From positions 62,001 to 126,000 of the forward strand of contig NZ_JAKZAI010000009.1 in the NCBI RefSeq assembly GCF_023156235.1: 64,000 nt of DNA, written 5' to 3'. This document shows positions 11,937 through 21,165 of the stretch, piece after piece; within the stretch, counting starts at the first letter, position 1, and the number at the start of each line of letters is the position of its first letter. The DNA is from Marinobacter goseongensis. Its GTDB lineage: Bacteria; Pseudomonadota; Gammaproteobacteria; Pseudomonadales; Oleiphilaceae. Made by a program: the position numbers and the translations under genes. The notes below the pieces were generated by a model, which ran no database searches, was not told where the DNA came from, and saw only the letters and a list, made by a program, of their open reading frames with translations.

Positions 11937-12109
11937 GACCCCTGTCCTGTTTCGTCGCCTTCGCATCCGATGCTGTGCCGGACACTTTGCCGGTCCGCCC
12001 GGAGTTATTGTTATGTTTTGTAAATAATGACGGAAACGGAGGTCTGAAACCTTGACGGGTTCGGCAGTTTTCACCTTCTGAGACGGTAATCTGCACAACG
12101 CATAGGCCA

Positions 12110-12712
12110 CTACTGACCGAAACGTCGCCCCTGCTCCAGATAACGCAATTCATCAGGGGTAGAGGGGCGCTTGAGAGCTGTATTGCGATGGGGAAAACGG
12201 CCGAACTCGCACACTATATCCCGATGATCTCGGGCCGCCTGCAGGAAGCTCTGCATGAGATTGCCCACAAGGCCCTCCGTCGATGCTGCCAGCTGCTCGT
12301 AACACTCGAGCGACAGGTCCTGGTCAGCGCGCCGTTCCGAGTGCTCCAGAGGCATATACAGAAACGCCCTTTGCACCGGGGGCAACATCATATCCTGGCC
12401 TTTTTCCATGGCCTGCCGGGTCAGGCTGCGCGCAAGCCGGTCGTGCTCGAAAGCCAGAGCGCTGCCACGGAAAATATTGCGGGTGAATTGATCCAGCAGC
12501 AGGATTTCAGCCAGCACCCCGCCGGGATGTTTTCGCCAGTGGTTCAGGCCGCCTTCGGATGCAAACAGCACCAGCGACAGAAACCGGTGGCGGATTTCCT
12601 GATCGAAGCGTCGGTCCGCACGGAACCAGCGTTTGCGATGTTCGTGGTCCGGCAGTCCTTCATCACCAAGTTCACCGAACCAGAAATCCAGAATGTCTTT
12701 CCAATCGAACAT
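12110..12712 (-). CDS. DUF924 family protein
   Basis: A 200-residue cytoplasmic protein with all the landmarks of DUF924. It begins DILDFWFGELGDEGLPD, continues with KRWFRADRRFDQEIRHRF, and has LLLDQFTRNIFRGSALAFEHD in the middle and FLYMPLEHSERRADQDLS further on. The fold is an all-helical, TPR-like bundle; no biochemical role is established. It is divergent from cbiX with about 120 bases between them, and stands alone upstream of the TetR gene on the same strand. Confidence 0.9.
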   Translation of the reverse strand: MFDWKDILDFWFGELGDEGLPDHEHRKRWFRADRRFDQEIRHRFLSLVLFASEGGLNHWRKHPGGVLAEILLLDQFTRNIFRGSALAFEHDRLARSLTRQAMEKGQDMMLPPVQRAFLYMPLEHSERRADQDLSLECYEQLAASTEGLVGNLMQSFLQAARDHRDIVCEFGRFPHRNTALKRPSTPDELRYLEQGRRFGQ

Positions 12713-12831
12713 ACCGGGGTATCCTGACCTGCAGAGTTTGGGGATTCACGGGCCCGTGCCCGTGGCCTATGGGTTACACTTTATGAAAAGCGTCTACGAT
12801 AACAAGCTACAGATTGTTCACAGGAGCCCAC

Positions 12832-13200
12832 ATGGCCGAAGCGCACCGCATCATTCTCCTCGCACACGGCAGCAGCGATGCCCGCTGGTGCGAGACGTTC
12901 GAAAAACTGGCCGCGCCCACCGTTGAGTCGGTGCCCGGAGCGCGTGTTGCCTATATGGAACTCGCCGAGCCCTCCCTGGAGCGCATCGTAGAGGAAGGGG
13001 TTCAGGAGGGCGTTCGGCATTTCCGGGTTGTACCACTCTTTCTGGCCGCAGGGCGACATCTGCGCAAGGATGTGCCCGCCATGATCGACGCGCTGGAACA
13101 GACTCATGGCGTGTCGATTCATCTGGCGCCACCCATTGGAGAAAATCCGCAACTTGGTGACGCGATTCGCGATGTCGTGGAGCAGGAACTGGCAAAATAA
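12832..13200 (+). CDS. Short-form CbiX/SirB-type sirohydrochlorin chelatase
   Basis: A 122-residue class II chelatase, the length of single-domain CbiX proteins that dimerise to form one active site. The N-terminal RIILLAHGSSDARW and the later VVPLFLAAGRHLRKDVP carry the two conserved metal-coordinating His residues. The enzymes insert Co or Fe into sirohydrochlorin, or Ni in related pathways; the metal cannot be told from sequence, and no cobalamin or siroheme genes adjoin. The start at 12832 follows CAGGAG by five bases; an earlier in-frame ATG at 12814 overlaps this site. Confidence 0.85.
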   Translation: MAEAHRIILLAHGSSDARWCETFEKLAAPTVESVPGARVAYMELAEPSLERIVEEGVQEGVRHFRVVPLFLAAGRHLRKDVPAMIDALEQTHGVSIHLAPPIGENPQLGDAIRDVVEQELAK

Positions 13201-13240
13201 CCGCCCCGGTGACGCAAAACCGGGATAAGGGAGCTATCGA

Positions 13241-14143
13241 ATGAGCAAACGCATTCTTGTCACCGGCGGCACCGGCTACATTGGCCAGGTCCTGTGCCCG
13301 AAACTCAATGCCCAAGGCCACAACCTGACCGTACTGAGCCGTCGGCCGGAAAATGACGTGCGGGCGATCTGTGGCCGCGTCGAAGCGGTATCGGATCTGG
13401 CGTTGCTGAGAGAACACCCCGGTTTTGACGCCATCATCAACCTAGCCGGTGAAGGCATTGCCGACAAGCGCTGGTCGGAACAACGCAAACAGGCACTCAG
13501 AAGCAGCCGCATCGGCCTGACTCGTGACCTGGTCAACGTCGCCAGAAGTTGGGCGACCAAACCGACGGTGTTGGTATCCGGATCGGCGGTAGGATTCTAT
13601 GGCGATCAGCGCGATGCCCGGGTAACCGAGGCGACAGCGCCCAATGACGAGTTTACTCACCGTCTCTGCCGCGACTGGGAAGCAGAAGCGCTCAAGCTGG
13701 AAGACGACGGGGTGCGGGTATGCCTCTCGAGAACCGGCGTGGTGGCGGGTTCCGGCGGGGGCTTTCTGCAGCGGATGGTGCTGCCTTTTCGTCTCGGGCT
13801 GGGCGGAAGACTGGGCTCCGGCAGGCAGTTCATGCCCTGGGTGCACCGCGATGACGTTGTCGCCGCGCTGATGTTCATGCTCGAATCAGAGCAGGCCTCC
13901 GGCCCCTATAATGTGGTCAGCCCCAACCCGGTCACAAACCGGGAATTCACCCGTTGTCTCGCGAAGGCCGTCCATCGGCCGGCGCTATTCCCGGCGCCTG
14001 AGCCTGTCTTGAAACTGGTCCTCGGCGAGATGGCCCGACTGCTTCTGACCGGCCAACAAGCCGTCCCGGAGCGGCTGCAACAACAGGGTTTCCAGTTCAC
14101 TCACCCTCAACTGCAGGAAGCGCTGGAGAGTTGCGTCCGGTGA
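13241..14143 (+). CDS. TIGR01777 family NAD(P)-dependent epimerase (YfcH-like)
   Basis: A 300-residue SDR-fold protein. The N-terminal VTGGTGYIGQVLCPKLNAQG is the glycine-rich dinucleotide-binding motif. INLAGEGIADKRWSEQRKQAL is the family hallmark, as is the C-terminal DUF1731 region (PVPEPVLKLVLGEMARLLLTGQ-like sequence, about 245-300). The substrate is unknown. AAGGGAG lies nine bases before the ATG. The gene overlaps the following exported-protein gene by four bases, so the two are coupled. Confidence 0.92.
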   Translation: MSKRILVTGGTGYIGQVLCPKLNAQGHNLTVLSRRPENDVRAICGRVEAVSDLALLREHPGFDAIINLAGEGIADKRWSEQRKQALRSSRIGLTRDLVNVARSWATKPTVLVSGSAVGFYGDQRDARVTEATAPNDEFTHRLCRDWEAEALKLEDDGVRVCLSRTGVVAGSGGGFLQRMVLPFRLGLGGRLGSGRQFMPWVHRDDVVAALMFMLESEQASGPYNVVSPNPVTNREFTRCLAKAVHRPALFPAPEPVLKLVLGEMARLLLTGQQAVPERLQQQGFQFTHPQLQEALESCVR

Positions 14144-14712
14144 TCGCGCTACGGCTGCTGCAGCCTGTCATTGCTGTCACCCTGGCCATGGCGTTGTGGC
14201 CCGGCCAGGCGGCGGCCGAAGACCGCGGTCACAGCTTCAAAACCTGCAGTCTGATTACCGCTGAATACCTGACGGTGTTGCAGTTGGCCTCCCGTGGCCT
14301 CGATGAAACCACGCTGAACGCGTCGCTGCCTGACATCAGCGCGGCGGCCAGACAACGGGTCGACAGCCTCCTCGCCCTGTCTCGCAAAGAGGGGCTGGTT
14401 GACACCCATTCTCGGGTCCACTCTGAATACGCTGCCTGCGCCCGCCAGGTTTTCACGCGGCTCGGAATGCCCGAGGCCGGCACTCGCGACAGCGCTTTTC
14501 ACTTCTGTGCCGGAGAAAACCGGGTTCGGTACGAAATCACACTCGCGGCCGTTATGGAAGCACCGGTGGAAGACGTGAAGCGAAGCCTTGAGCCTCAGCA
14601 CCACGCTGTCGCCGAAGCGATTTATCGCATTTTTGAAGCCGAGGGACCGTTGGTAACCTTCGACCATCTCGCCGGGGAACTGAAGCACTGCCTGAACGAC
14701 CCCGGGGCCTGA
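14140..14712 (+). CDS. Exported protein of unknown function
   Basis: A 190-residue protein that I do not recognise. The GTG at 14140 overlaps the upstream stop codon (GTGA) and has CTGGAGAG at a good distance. The N-terminus IALRLLQPVIAVTLAMALWP followed by GQAAAED is a signal peptide. The mature part is helical with four cysteines in spaced pairs (KTCSLITA, YAACARQ, HFCAGEN, KHCLND), which suggests two disulfides in the periplasm. No lipobox is present. It is coupled to the TIGR01777 protein, but a functional link is not obvious. Confidence 0.7.
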   Translation: MIALRLLQPVIAVTLAMALWPGQAAAEDRGHSFKTCSLITAEYLTVLQLASRGLDETTLNASLPDISAAARQRVDSLLALSRKEGLVDTHSRVHSEYAACARQVFTRLGMPEAGTRDSAFHFCAGENRVRYEITLAAVMEAPVEDVKRSLEPQHHAVAEAIYRIFEAEGPLVTFDHLAGELKHCLNDPGA

Positions 14713-14732
14713 TTTTTTTTCAAAAAAACTGT

Positions 14733-14761
14733 TTGACAGAGAAATCGTCGTTACTTAATAT
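14733..14761 (+). promoter_or_regulatory. Strong sigma-70 promoter of tRNA-Glu
   Basis: TTGACA (14733-14738), a 17-base spacer and TAATAT (14756-14761) are followed by a GC-rich discriminator. The predicted start is about 30 bases before the tRNA. A short T8/A7 stretch just upstream could end transcription from the preceding gene. Confidence 0.8.
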
Positions 14762-14800
14762 ACGCGCCACCTCGACGAGGCAAGTCAGTAAGAACGTTGC

Positions 14801-14876
14801 GTCCCCTTCGTCTAGTGGCCTAGGACTCCGCCCTTTCACGGCGGCAACAGGGGTTCGAACCCCCTAGGGGACGCCA
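14801..14876 (+). tRNA. tRNA-Glu (TTC)
   Basis: A 76-base gene starting GTCCCCTTCGTCTAGTGGCC with an encoded CCA. The anticodon arm CCGCCCTTTCACGGCGG exposes TTC. The T loop is GTTCGAACC, and acceptor GTCCCCT pairs with AGGGGAC. Confidence 0.97.
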
Positions 14877-14888
14877 ATTCTCTCTCTG

Positions 14889-15044
14889 TCACACCGGCTT
14901 TCCTTTCGGGCTCCGGACATTTTTACTGTCACCGTTTCTCTGCTGCTTTGCATCTCGCATTACGAACACGCCCACCGCAACCAGAAAGCCGATCATCAAC
15001 AACACTGTTGCAATACCGGCAAATACCACCGCATCCATATACAT
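14889..15044 (-). CDS. Small single-pass membrane protein (51 residues)
   Basis: This short gene is easily missed. The ATG at 15044 follows GGAG by nine bases. The product begins MYMDAVVFAGIATVLLMIGF, continues through one hydrophobic helix of about 24 residues and ends in a basic tail (RDAKQQRNG, later RSPKGKPV). That gives an N-out, C-in single-pass topology. I do not recognise the family. It is convergent with tRNA-Glu, with only 12 bases between the two ends, and divergent from the GGDEF/EAL gene. Good initiation signals and protein-like composition support it; conservation would decide. Confidence 0.6.
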   Translation of the reverse strand: MYMDAVVFAGIATVLLMIGFLVAVGVFVMRDAKQQRNGDSKNVRSPKGKPV

Positions 15045-15291
15045 AGCCTGATCTCCACCTTCGTTTTGTCTGATGGTTTTCAGATTACGCCTGCGGCGCT
15101 TCCACCGTATTGACCTGCATCAAACTGTCCGCGCGGGACATGGCCTTCAAAAGCCGGAACCGGGCCACACTTCTCTCTATTTTTCCCTTATTTGCAAGGC
15201 ACTTGAAAGAAACTGCTGCTATAGTCCTGAGGATAACCAACGCTCAACTCTTGTTCCTCGATAAACTGGCCAGGGTGGCTGAACTAGCAGC

Positions 15292-17709
15292 ATGCAGAAA
15301 CTGTCGACACGTCTTCAACGTTTCCGGACGGGGTCTCCTCTTTCATTTCGGCTGCTTGCATGGATACTTCTGTTCAGCTCACTTTTCACACTGATTGCCT
15401 CTGCCATCCAGCTGCACTCCGATTACCGCAAAGACCTCCTGAAGATAGACAGCCGGATGCTGGTGGTGGAAACGGGCTATGCCTCCAGTCTGGCCCGCAG
15501 CTTGTGGGCATTGGATCAAAAACTTCTGCAAACCCAGATGGAAGGCATACTCAGCATGCCCGACGTCGTCCACCTCCGCCTGAGGATCGAGCCCGATTCT
15601 GAGCTGGTCATGGGCGAGATTCCCCGGCAGGCCAAAACCACCTCCCACAGTTTCGAACTGATTCATCGGGGCGATGAAATGTTCAAACTCGGGGAACTGA
15701 CCGTCACCGCAGACCTGAATCGCGTATACGCCGACATGCAGCGCAAGGTCGGCTTTATTCTGGTCACCCAGTTCTTCAAAACCTTTCTGGTGTCCATCCT
15801 GATCATCTGGATCTTCCAGTATTTTGTGACCCGGCATTTGTCCGCCATGGCCGATTATGCCCGTGAATTTTCTCTGACCAACCCCACCAACCCCCTGCGG
15901 CTGGATAGGCCAGACACGCCGCGCAATCGCCGGGACGAACTGGCACAGGTCACCGATGCCATCAATCACATGCGTGAGCGCTTGAATGAAGATGTGGCAC
16001 GGCAGGAACGGGATGCGGCTGAAATCCGGAAATTCTCCAAGGCCATTGAACAGAGCCCGTCGTCGGTATTGATCTGCGACCGCCAGTGGCGGATCGAATT
16101 TGCCAACCAGAAGTTTACCCAACTGACCGGCTATGACGCCGAAACGATTCACGGTAAACACCCGGGAGCCCTGTCCGAGAACGCCATGGAGCATCGGGAA
16201 ACCCGTAATCTGTGGCAATCCATCCGCCTGCAGGTTCAGCGCGTGGGCGTCTGGCAGGGTGAAGTGAACAGCGTAAGGCGGAACGGTGAACGTTTCTGGG
16301 AGCAGCTGATCGTAACGCCCATCAAGAATTCCAGCGGCGAGGCCACCGGTTACCTGATTCTCGGTGAGGACATCAGCATCCGCAAACGCTATGAGCAGCA
16401 GCTGTTGCGGCAGGCCAACTACGACATTCTGACCGGCCTGCCTAATCGCATGCTGGCACTGGACCGCCTGAAACTGGCCCTCGCCCAGGCACGACGGGAA
16501 AATTCGCTGGTCGGCGTGATGTTTCTCGACCTGGACAACTTCAAACATATCAACGACACCCTCGGCCACGACGCCGGCGATAACCTGTTGATTGAGGCCG
16601 CCCGCCGCATCTCCAGTTGTCTGCGCGGTACCAGTACCGTCGCGCGACTGGGGGGCGATGAGTTCCTGGTGATCCTGCCAGGTCTGGCAGGACCTGAAGC
16701 AACCTCCCAGGTGGCGGAGCGCATCCTGAAAACCTTCGAGCCAGCCTACCTGCTCAATGGCCAGGAAGTGTTCGTCACCACCAGTATCGGGATTGCCATG
16801 TTCCCGACCGATTCCGATAACAGTGGCACCCTGCTCCAGCACGCGGACGCCGCCATGTACCAGGCCAAACATAAGGGCAAGAGTTCCTTTGCCCACTTTG
16901 CACCGGAGATGACCGAAGTCTCCCATGAACGACTGCAGATGGAATCGAGGATGCGGCGGGCCTTGGAGCTGAACGAATTCGAGCTGTATTTTCAGCCGAT
17001 TGTTCACACCGACTCCGGGGCCCTGTGCAGCGCCGAAGCCCTGCTACGCTGGAACAATCCCACCATGGGTATGGTCATGCCTGACCGTTTTATCCCGCTG
17101 GCCGAAGAAACCGGCCTGATCATACCGATTGGCGAATGGGTGCTGCAGGAGGCCTGTAAAAAAGCCGTGCAATGGCGGGAGATAACCGGCACCGATATTG
17201 GCGTGTCGGTGAACGTTTCGCCACGCCAGTTCCGCGATCAGGGTTTCACCGCCGCCGTCATGGACGCCCTGCACAACAGTGGCCTTGCCGCCGAGAGACT
17301 GGAGCTGGAAATTACTGAACGGTTGATCCTGGACAACACCATTGAAACCGCTGACATCCTCAAGCAACTGGATGCTGCCGGAATCCGGCTGTCGGTCGAC
17401 GATTTCGGCACCGGTTACTCCGCCCTGAGCTACCTCAAGAGCTACCCCTTTGATACCCTCAAGATCGACAAGTCCTTCGTTCAGGACGTCATGAAAGAGC
17501 AGGAAGACGCATCGCTGGTCAAGGCCATCATAAACATGGCCCACAGCCTGGGCCTCTCGGTCATCGCCGAGGGCGTCGAGGAAGAAGCACAGACCCACTT
17601 CCTGCAACAGCAAGGGTGTGACTACTCACAGGGCTATTTCTACAGCCGCCCCGTCCCCCACGCTGATTTCGAGACATGGTTGCGCACCAACCATCGCGCA
17701 CAAGCCTGA
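15292..17709 (+). CDS. Membrane-bound PAS-GGDEF-EAL cyclic-di-GMP protein
   Basis: An 805-residue inner-membrane signalling protein. Transmembrane helix 1 (about 22-43, LLAWILLFSSLFTLIASAI) and helix 2 (about 160-183, VTQFFKTFLVSILIIWIF) flank a periplasmic sensor region. After a HAMP-like linker comes a PAS domain (about 245-360), then GGDEF (about 375-535) with an intact LGGDEF active site, then EAL (about 550-795) with EALLRW, ITERLILD and DDFGTGYSAL all intact. It could therefore make and degrade cyclic-di-GMP, although in such hybrids one activity often dominates. I see no RxxD inhibitory site before GGDEF. The ribosome binding site is weak. It is followed 44 bases later by ackA. Confidence 0.95.
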   Translation: MQKLSTRLQRFRTGSPLSFRLLAWILLFSSLFTLIASAIQLHSDYRKDLLKIDSRMLVVETGYASSLARSLWALDQKLLQTQMEGILSMPDVVHLRLRIEPDSELVMGEIPRQAKTTSHSFELIHRGDEMFKLGELTVTADLNRVYADMQRKVGFILVTQFFKTFLVSILIIWIFQYFVTRHLSAMADYAREFSLTNPTNPLRLDRPDTPRNRRDELAQVTDAINHMRERLNEDVARQERDAAEIRKFSKAIEQSPSSVLICDRQWRIEFANQKFTQLTGYDAETIHGKHPGALSENAMEHRETRNLWQSIRLQVQRVGVWQGEVNSVRRNGERFWEQLIVTPIKNSSGEATGYLILGEDISIRKRYEQQLLRQANYDILTGLPNRMLALDRLKLALAQARRENSLVGVMFLDLDNFKHINDTLGHDAGDNLLIEAARRISSCLRGTSTVARLGGDEFLVILPGLAGPEATSQVAERILKTFEPAYLLNGQEVFVTTSIGIAMFPTDSDNSGTLLQHADAAMYQAKHKGKSSFAHFAPEMTEVSHERLQMESRMRRALELNEFELYFQPIVHTDSGALCSAEALLRWNNPTMGMVMPDRFIPLAEETGLIIPIGEWVLQEACKKAVQWREITGTDIGVSVNVSPRQFRDQGFTAAVMDALHNSGLAAERLELEITERLILDNTIETADILKQLDAAGIRLSVDDFGTGYSALSYLKSYPFDTLKIDKSFVQDVMKEQEDASLVKAIINMAHSLGLSVIAEGVEEEAQTHFLQQQGCDYSQGYFYSRPVPHADFETWLRTNHRAQA

Positions 17710-17753
17710 CAGAGGCACATCAGAAGCCTGATTAAAGGAGCATGATTCGTTTC

Positions 17754-18950
17754 ATGGAAGCCATGGTACTGGTTATCAACTGCGGCAGTTCATCGCTCAA
17801 GGTGGCACTGTTTGACACCTCACTGAACAAATTGGCCGCTGGCCTGGCCGAACGGATCGGTGGCCCTGATGCCTTTGCCAGCCTGACCGGCACCCGGGAC
17901 ACCCTGCCGCTGGCGACCAATGCCGGTCATAAAGAGGCACTGCAGACCCTGATAGACGCACTGCGGGCTCAGGGCCTGTTGCGCGAAGCCCCGGTCGCAA
18001 TTGGCCACCGGGTGGTTCATGGTGGCGAAACCTTCCGGGAAGCTGCACTGATCAACAACCCTGTCCTGTCCGCCATTCACGAATGCGCCAGCCTCGCGCC
18101 ACTGCACAACCCGGTCAATCTGGTCGGTATCGAGGCCACCCGCGAACTGTTCCCAGGTGTCTCCCAGGTAGCGGTATTTGACACCGCGTTCCATCAGACA
18201 CTGCCGGATTACGCCTACCGGTACGCGCTGCCGGAGCGCCTCTACAAGGACTGGGGCGTGCGCCGCTATGGATTCCACGGCACCAGCCACAGCTTCATGG
18301 CCAGCGAGACCGCGCGGCTTCTGAATCAGTCGCCGGAAACGACATCCATTATTTCCGCACACCTTGGCAACGGCTGCAGCATCACTGCGATACGGGATGG
18401 TGCCAGCGTAGACACCAGCATGGGACTCACACCGCTCGAAGGACTGGTGATGGGCACCCGCAGTGGCGATATCGATCCCGGCCTGTTCGACTTTCTGCGC
18501 TCCAAAGGCATCAATGCGGAGGACCTTCACCGCTTACTCAACCATGACAGTGGTCTATTGGGACTGTCCGGCGAAACCAATGACATGCGATCCCTGTGTG
18601 AACTCGCCGAACAGGGCCATGAAGCGTCGGCACTGGCTATCGAGGTTTTCTGCTTCCGGCTGGCGCGCTACATTGCAGCGATGATGGCCTCACTCACCCG
18701 CCTCGACGCTCTGGTGTTCACCGGTGGTATCGGGGAAAACAGCGCGCTCGTGCGCAGCAAAACTCTGGCTCACCTCTCCCTGGTCGGGCTCTCGCTCGAC
18801 GCCGAGCGGAACCGGGATCATGGAAAACAGAGCGAATACCGCATCGAGAGCGGCGACAGCCGCTTCCGTATCCTGGTCATTCCCACCAACGAGGAACGGG
18901 TTATCGCCAGCGAAGCCCTGACCATCGCCCGGTCAGGCGCCAGTCACTGA
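17754..18950 (+). CDS. ackA: Acetate kinase
   Basis: Interconverts acetyl phosphate plus ADP with acetate plus ATP. The ASKHA signature VLVINCGSSSLKVALFDT opens the protein, GHRVVHGGETF holds the substrate His/Arg region, FHGTSHSFM and AHLGNGCSITA the phosphate loop, and FTGGIGENSALVR the C-terminal nucleotide site. The start is uncertain. An ATG at 17742 is only one base from the AAAGGAG site, so 17754 (13 bases) or 17763 is likelier. It forms an operon with pta 27 bases downstream, the acetate-acetyl-CoA pathway. Confidence 0.95.
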   Translation: MEAMVLVINCGSSSLKVALFDTSLNKLAAGLAERIGGPDAFASLTGTRDTLPLATNAGHKEALQTLIDALRAQGLLREAPVAIGHRVVHGGETFREAALINNPVLSAIHECASLAPLHNPVNLVGIEATRELFPGVSQVAVFDTAFHQTLPDYAYRYALPERLYKDWGVRRYGFHGTSHSFMASETARLLNQSPETTSIISAHLGNGCSITAIRDGASVDTSMGLTPLEGLVMGTRSGDIDPGLFDFLRSKGINAEDLHRLLNHDSGLLGLSGETNDMRSLCELAEQGHEASALAIEVFCFRLARYIAAMMASLTRLDALVFTGGIGENSALVRSKTLAHLSLVGLSLDAERNRDHGKQSEYRIESGDSRFRILVIPTNEERVIASEALTIARSGASH

Positions 18951-18977
18951 TACCGCATCTCCAGAAAGGACCCGCTC

Positions 18978-21131
18978 ATGGCGAAAAGTCTGTTTATTGC
19001 TCCAACCTCCCTCGATTCCGGTCTCACCTCGGTCTGTCTCGGGCTGTTCCGCGCGCTGGAGCGCCAGGGGGTCAGTGTGGGCTTCTACAAACCCTTCAGC
19101 CAATCCGTCCATCAGGGCGAGTCACAGCACAACGATGGTAAGGACACCTCGATCGCCTTCGTGCGCGCCCGAAGCCATCTCGTGCCCCCCGATCCGATTG
19201 ATCTCAAGGAAGCACAGCATCTTCTGAACAAGGGCAAGGCCGACCTGCTGATGGAAACCCTGGTCGGTGAGTACCAGAAGGTAGCCAGCATCGTCGATGT
19301 GGTGATTATCGAGGGGCTGGTTCCGGACCGCAGCGAGGCCTACATTGCCCGCCTGAATGTGGAGGTCGCACGCAATCTTGGCTCCGAGGTCATTCTGGTC
19401 AGTACTCCCAAGGACCTCTCTCCGGAAAAGCTGGATGAGGAGCTGGATTTCTCGTCTCGCCTGTTCGCGGATCCCTCCGACCCGGATGTGATCGCGGTGA
19501 TCCTCAACAAAGTGGGAGAGCCGGAACGTTCGGAATTCACGCCAAGAATCAATTCCCACGCGGCTGGCGGCGATGTGGATTTTGCGACACGCTGCGCCGT
19601 GTTCCGCGACGGCCGGTTCCGGCTGCTGGCCAGCATTCCGTGGCAACCGGAGCTTTTAGCGGTGCGGGTTTCCGACATTGCGCGGGAAACCGGTATGCCC
19701 GTGTTACATGAGGGCCATATGCACACGCGCCGGGTGCAGAAAGTCTCGGTGTGTGCCCGCACCATTCGCAACATGGTGGATACCCTGAAACCCGGGACGC
19801 TGATGGTGACTCCGGGCGACCGTGAGGATATCGTCGTGGCGACCGCGGTGGCCGCGCTCAACGGCGTGCCACTGGCCGGACTCATGCTGACCGGCGGCCT
19901 CATGCCCGATGACCGTGTAATCGATCTGTGCCGGCGTGCCTTGGACACCGGGCTGCCGGTGCTGCGCGCGGACAGCAACACCTATGAGACCGCGCACCAG
20001 CTGGCCAACCTCTCCAACGCCATCCCCATTGACGATCCCGATCGCATCGAAAGCGCCATGGAGGCCGTCGCTAGCCGCATGGACACCGAATGGCTCCAGG
20101 AGCACCTCAAGGTTCATCGCCAGAGCCGTCTCTCACCGCCCGCATTCCGGCATCGGTTGTCCGAGCGTGCCCGGGCCGCGGCCAAACGGATCGTACTGCC
20201 GGAGGGTAACGAGCCCCGCACGGTTCAAGCGGCTATCATCTGCCATCAACGAGGGCTGGCAACCTGCGCGCTGATCGGCGAGCCTGCCGATATCCGTAAT
20301 GTGGCCAACTCCCAGGGGCTTGAACTGCCCGAGGACATCGAGATCATCGACCCCGCAAAAGACCGTGAAAAATACGTGGCAGCCATGGTGGACCTGCGCA
20401 AGCACAAAGGGCTGACAACCGACATGGCCGACGCCATGCTGGAGGACAACGTGGTACTCGGCACCATGATGGTGGCGATGAACGAAGCCGACGGGCTGGT
20501 CTCCGGTGCGGTCCATACCACGGCCAATACCGTGCGCCCTGCCCTGCAACTGATCAAAACCCACGATCAGGCCAAAGTCGTATCCTCGGTGTTCTTCATG
20601 CTGCTGCCCCAGCAGGTGGTAGTTTACGGAGATTGCGCCATCAACCCCGACCCCAACGCCGAAGAGCTGGCCGACATTGCCATCCAGAGTGCGGAGTCAG
20701 CGGAAGCGTTTGGCATCGAACCCGTGGTCGCCATGATCAGCTACAGCACCGGTGAGTCAGGCAGCGGCCAGGATGTTGATAAGGTTCGGGAGGCCACCCG
20801 GATTGCCCGTGAGCGCCGCCCGGACCTGCTGATCGACGGTCCACTGCAGTACGATGCCGCCGCCATTGAGAGCGTCGCTAAAAGCAAGGCGCCGAACAGC
20901 AAGGTGGCCGGTCGTGCCACGGTGTTTATCTTCCCCGACCTGAACACCGGAAACACCACCTATAAGGCGGTCCAGCGAAGTGCCAACGTGATCAGTATTG
21001 GTCCGATGTTGCAGGGTCTGCGGAAGCCGGTGAACGATCTGTCACGTGGCGCACTGGTGGAAGACATCGTCTTCACCATCGCACTGACGGCGGTTCAGGC
21101 AAAACAGGTGGAGGATGCGGGGCTTGCATAA
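18978..21131 (+). CDS. pta: Phosphate acetyltransferase (long form)
   Basis: Transfers the acetyl group between acetyl-CoA and phosphate. At 717 residues it is the long, three-domain form. It has an N-terminal P-loop NTPase/BioD-like domain (starting KSLFIAPTSLDSGLTSVCLG), a central DRTGG-type domain (about 215-330, with LMLTGGLMPDD), and the C-terminal catalytic PTA_PTB domain (about 385-715, RIVLPEGNEPRTVQAA, and FIFPDLNTGNTTYKAVQR). AGAAAGGA precedes the ATG. It is the partner of ackA just upstream, and together they handle overflow or uptake of acetate produced in part by fadBA. Confidence 0.97.
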   Translation: MAKSLFIAPTSLDSGLTSVCLGLFRALERQGVSVGFYKPFSQSVHQGESQHNDGKDTSIAFVRARSHLVPPDPIDLKEAQHLLNKGKADLLMETLVGEYQKVASIVDVVIIEGLVPDRSEAYIARLNVEVARNLGSEVILVSTPKDLSPEKLDEELDFSSRLFADPSDPDVIAVILNKVGEPERSEFTPRINSHAAGGDVDFATRCAVFRDGRFRLLASIPWQPELLAVRVSDIARETGMPVLHEGHMHTRRVQKVSVCARTIRNMVDTLKPGTLMVTPGDREDIVVATAVAALNGVPLAGLMLTGGLMPDDRVIDLCRRALDTGLPVLRADSNTYETAHQLANLSNAIPIDDPDRIESAMEAVASRMDTEWLQEHLKVHRQSRLSPPAFRHRLSERARAAAKRIVLPEGNEPRTVQAAIICHQRGLATCALIGEPADIRNVANSQGLELPEDIEIIDPAKDREKYVAAMVDLRKHKGLTTDMADAMLEDNVVLGTMMVAMNEADGLVSGAVHTTANTVRPALQLIKTHDQAKVVSSVFFMLLPQQVVVYGDCAINPDPNAEELADIAIQSAESAEAFGIEPVVAMISYSTGESGSGQDVDKVREATRIARERRPDLLIDGPLQYDAAAIESVAKSKAPNSKVAGRATVFIFPDLNTGNTTYKAVQRSANVISIGPMLQGLRKPVNDLSRGALVEDIVFTIALTAVQAKQVEDAGLA

Positions 21132-21165
21132 CAGCCCCTTGGAGTTGCTAAAGGTCGTTTGAGGC

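Noticed and set aside
15379-17007. A 542-codon open frame antisense to the GGDEF/EAL gene
   Set aside because: It is the reverse-frame shadow of a GC-rich gene with intact domain motifs; its protein has no recognisable domain and an odd Gly/His/Gln-rich composition.
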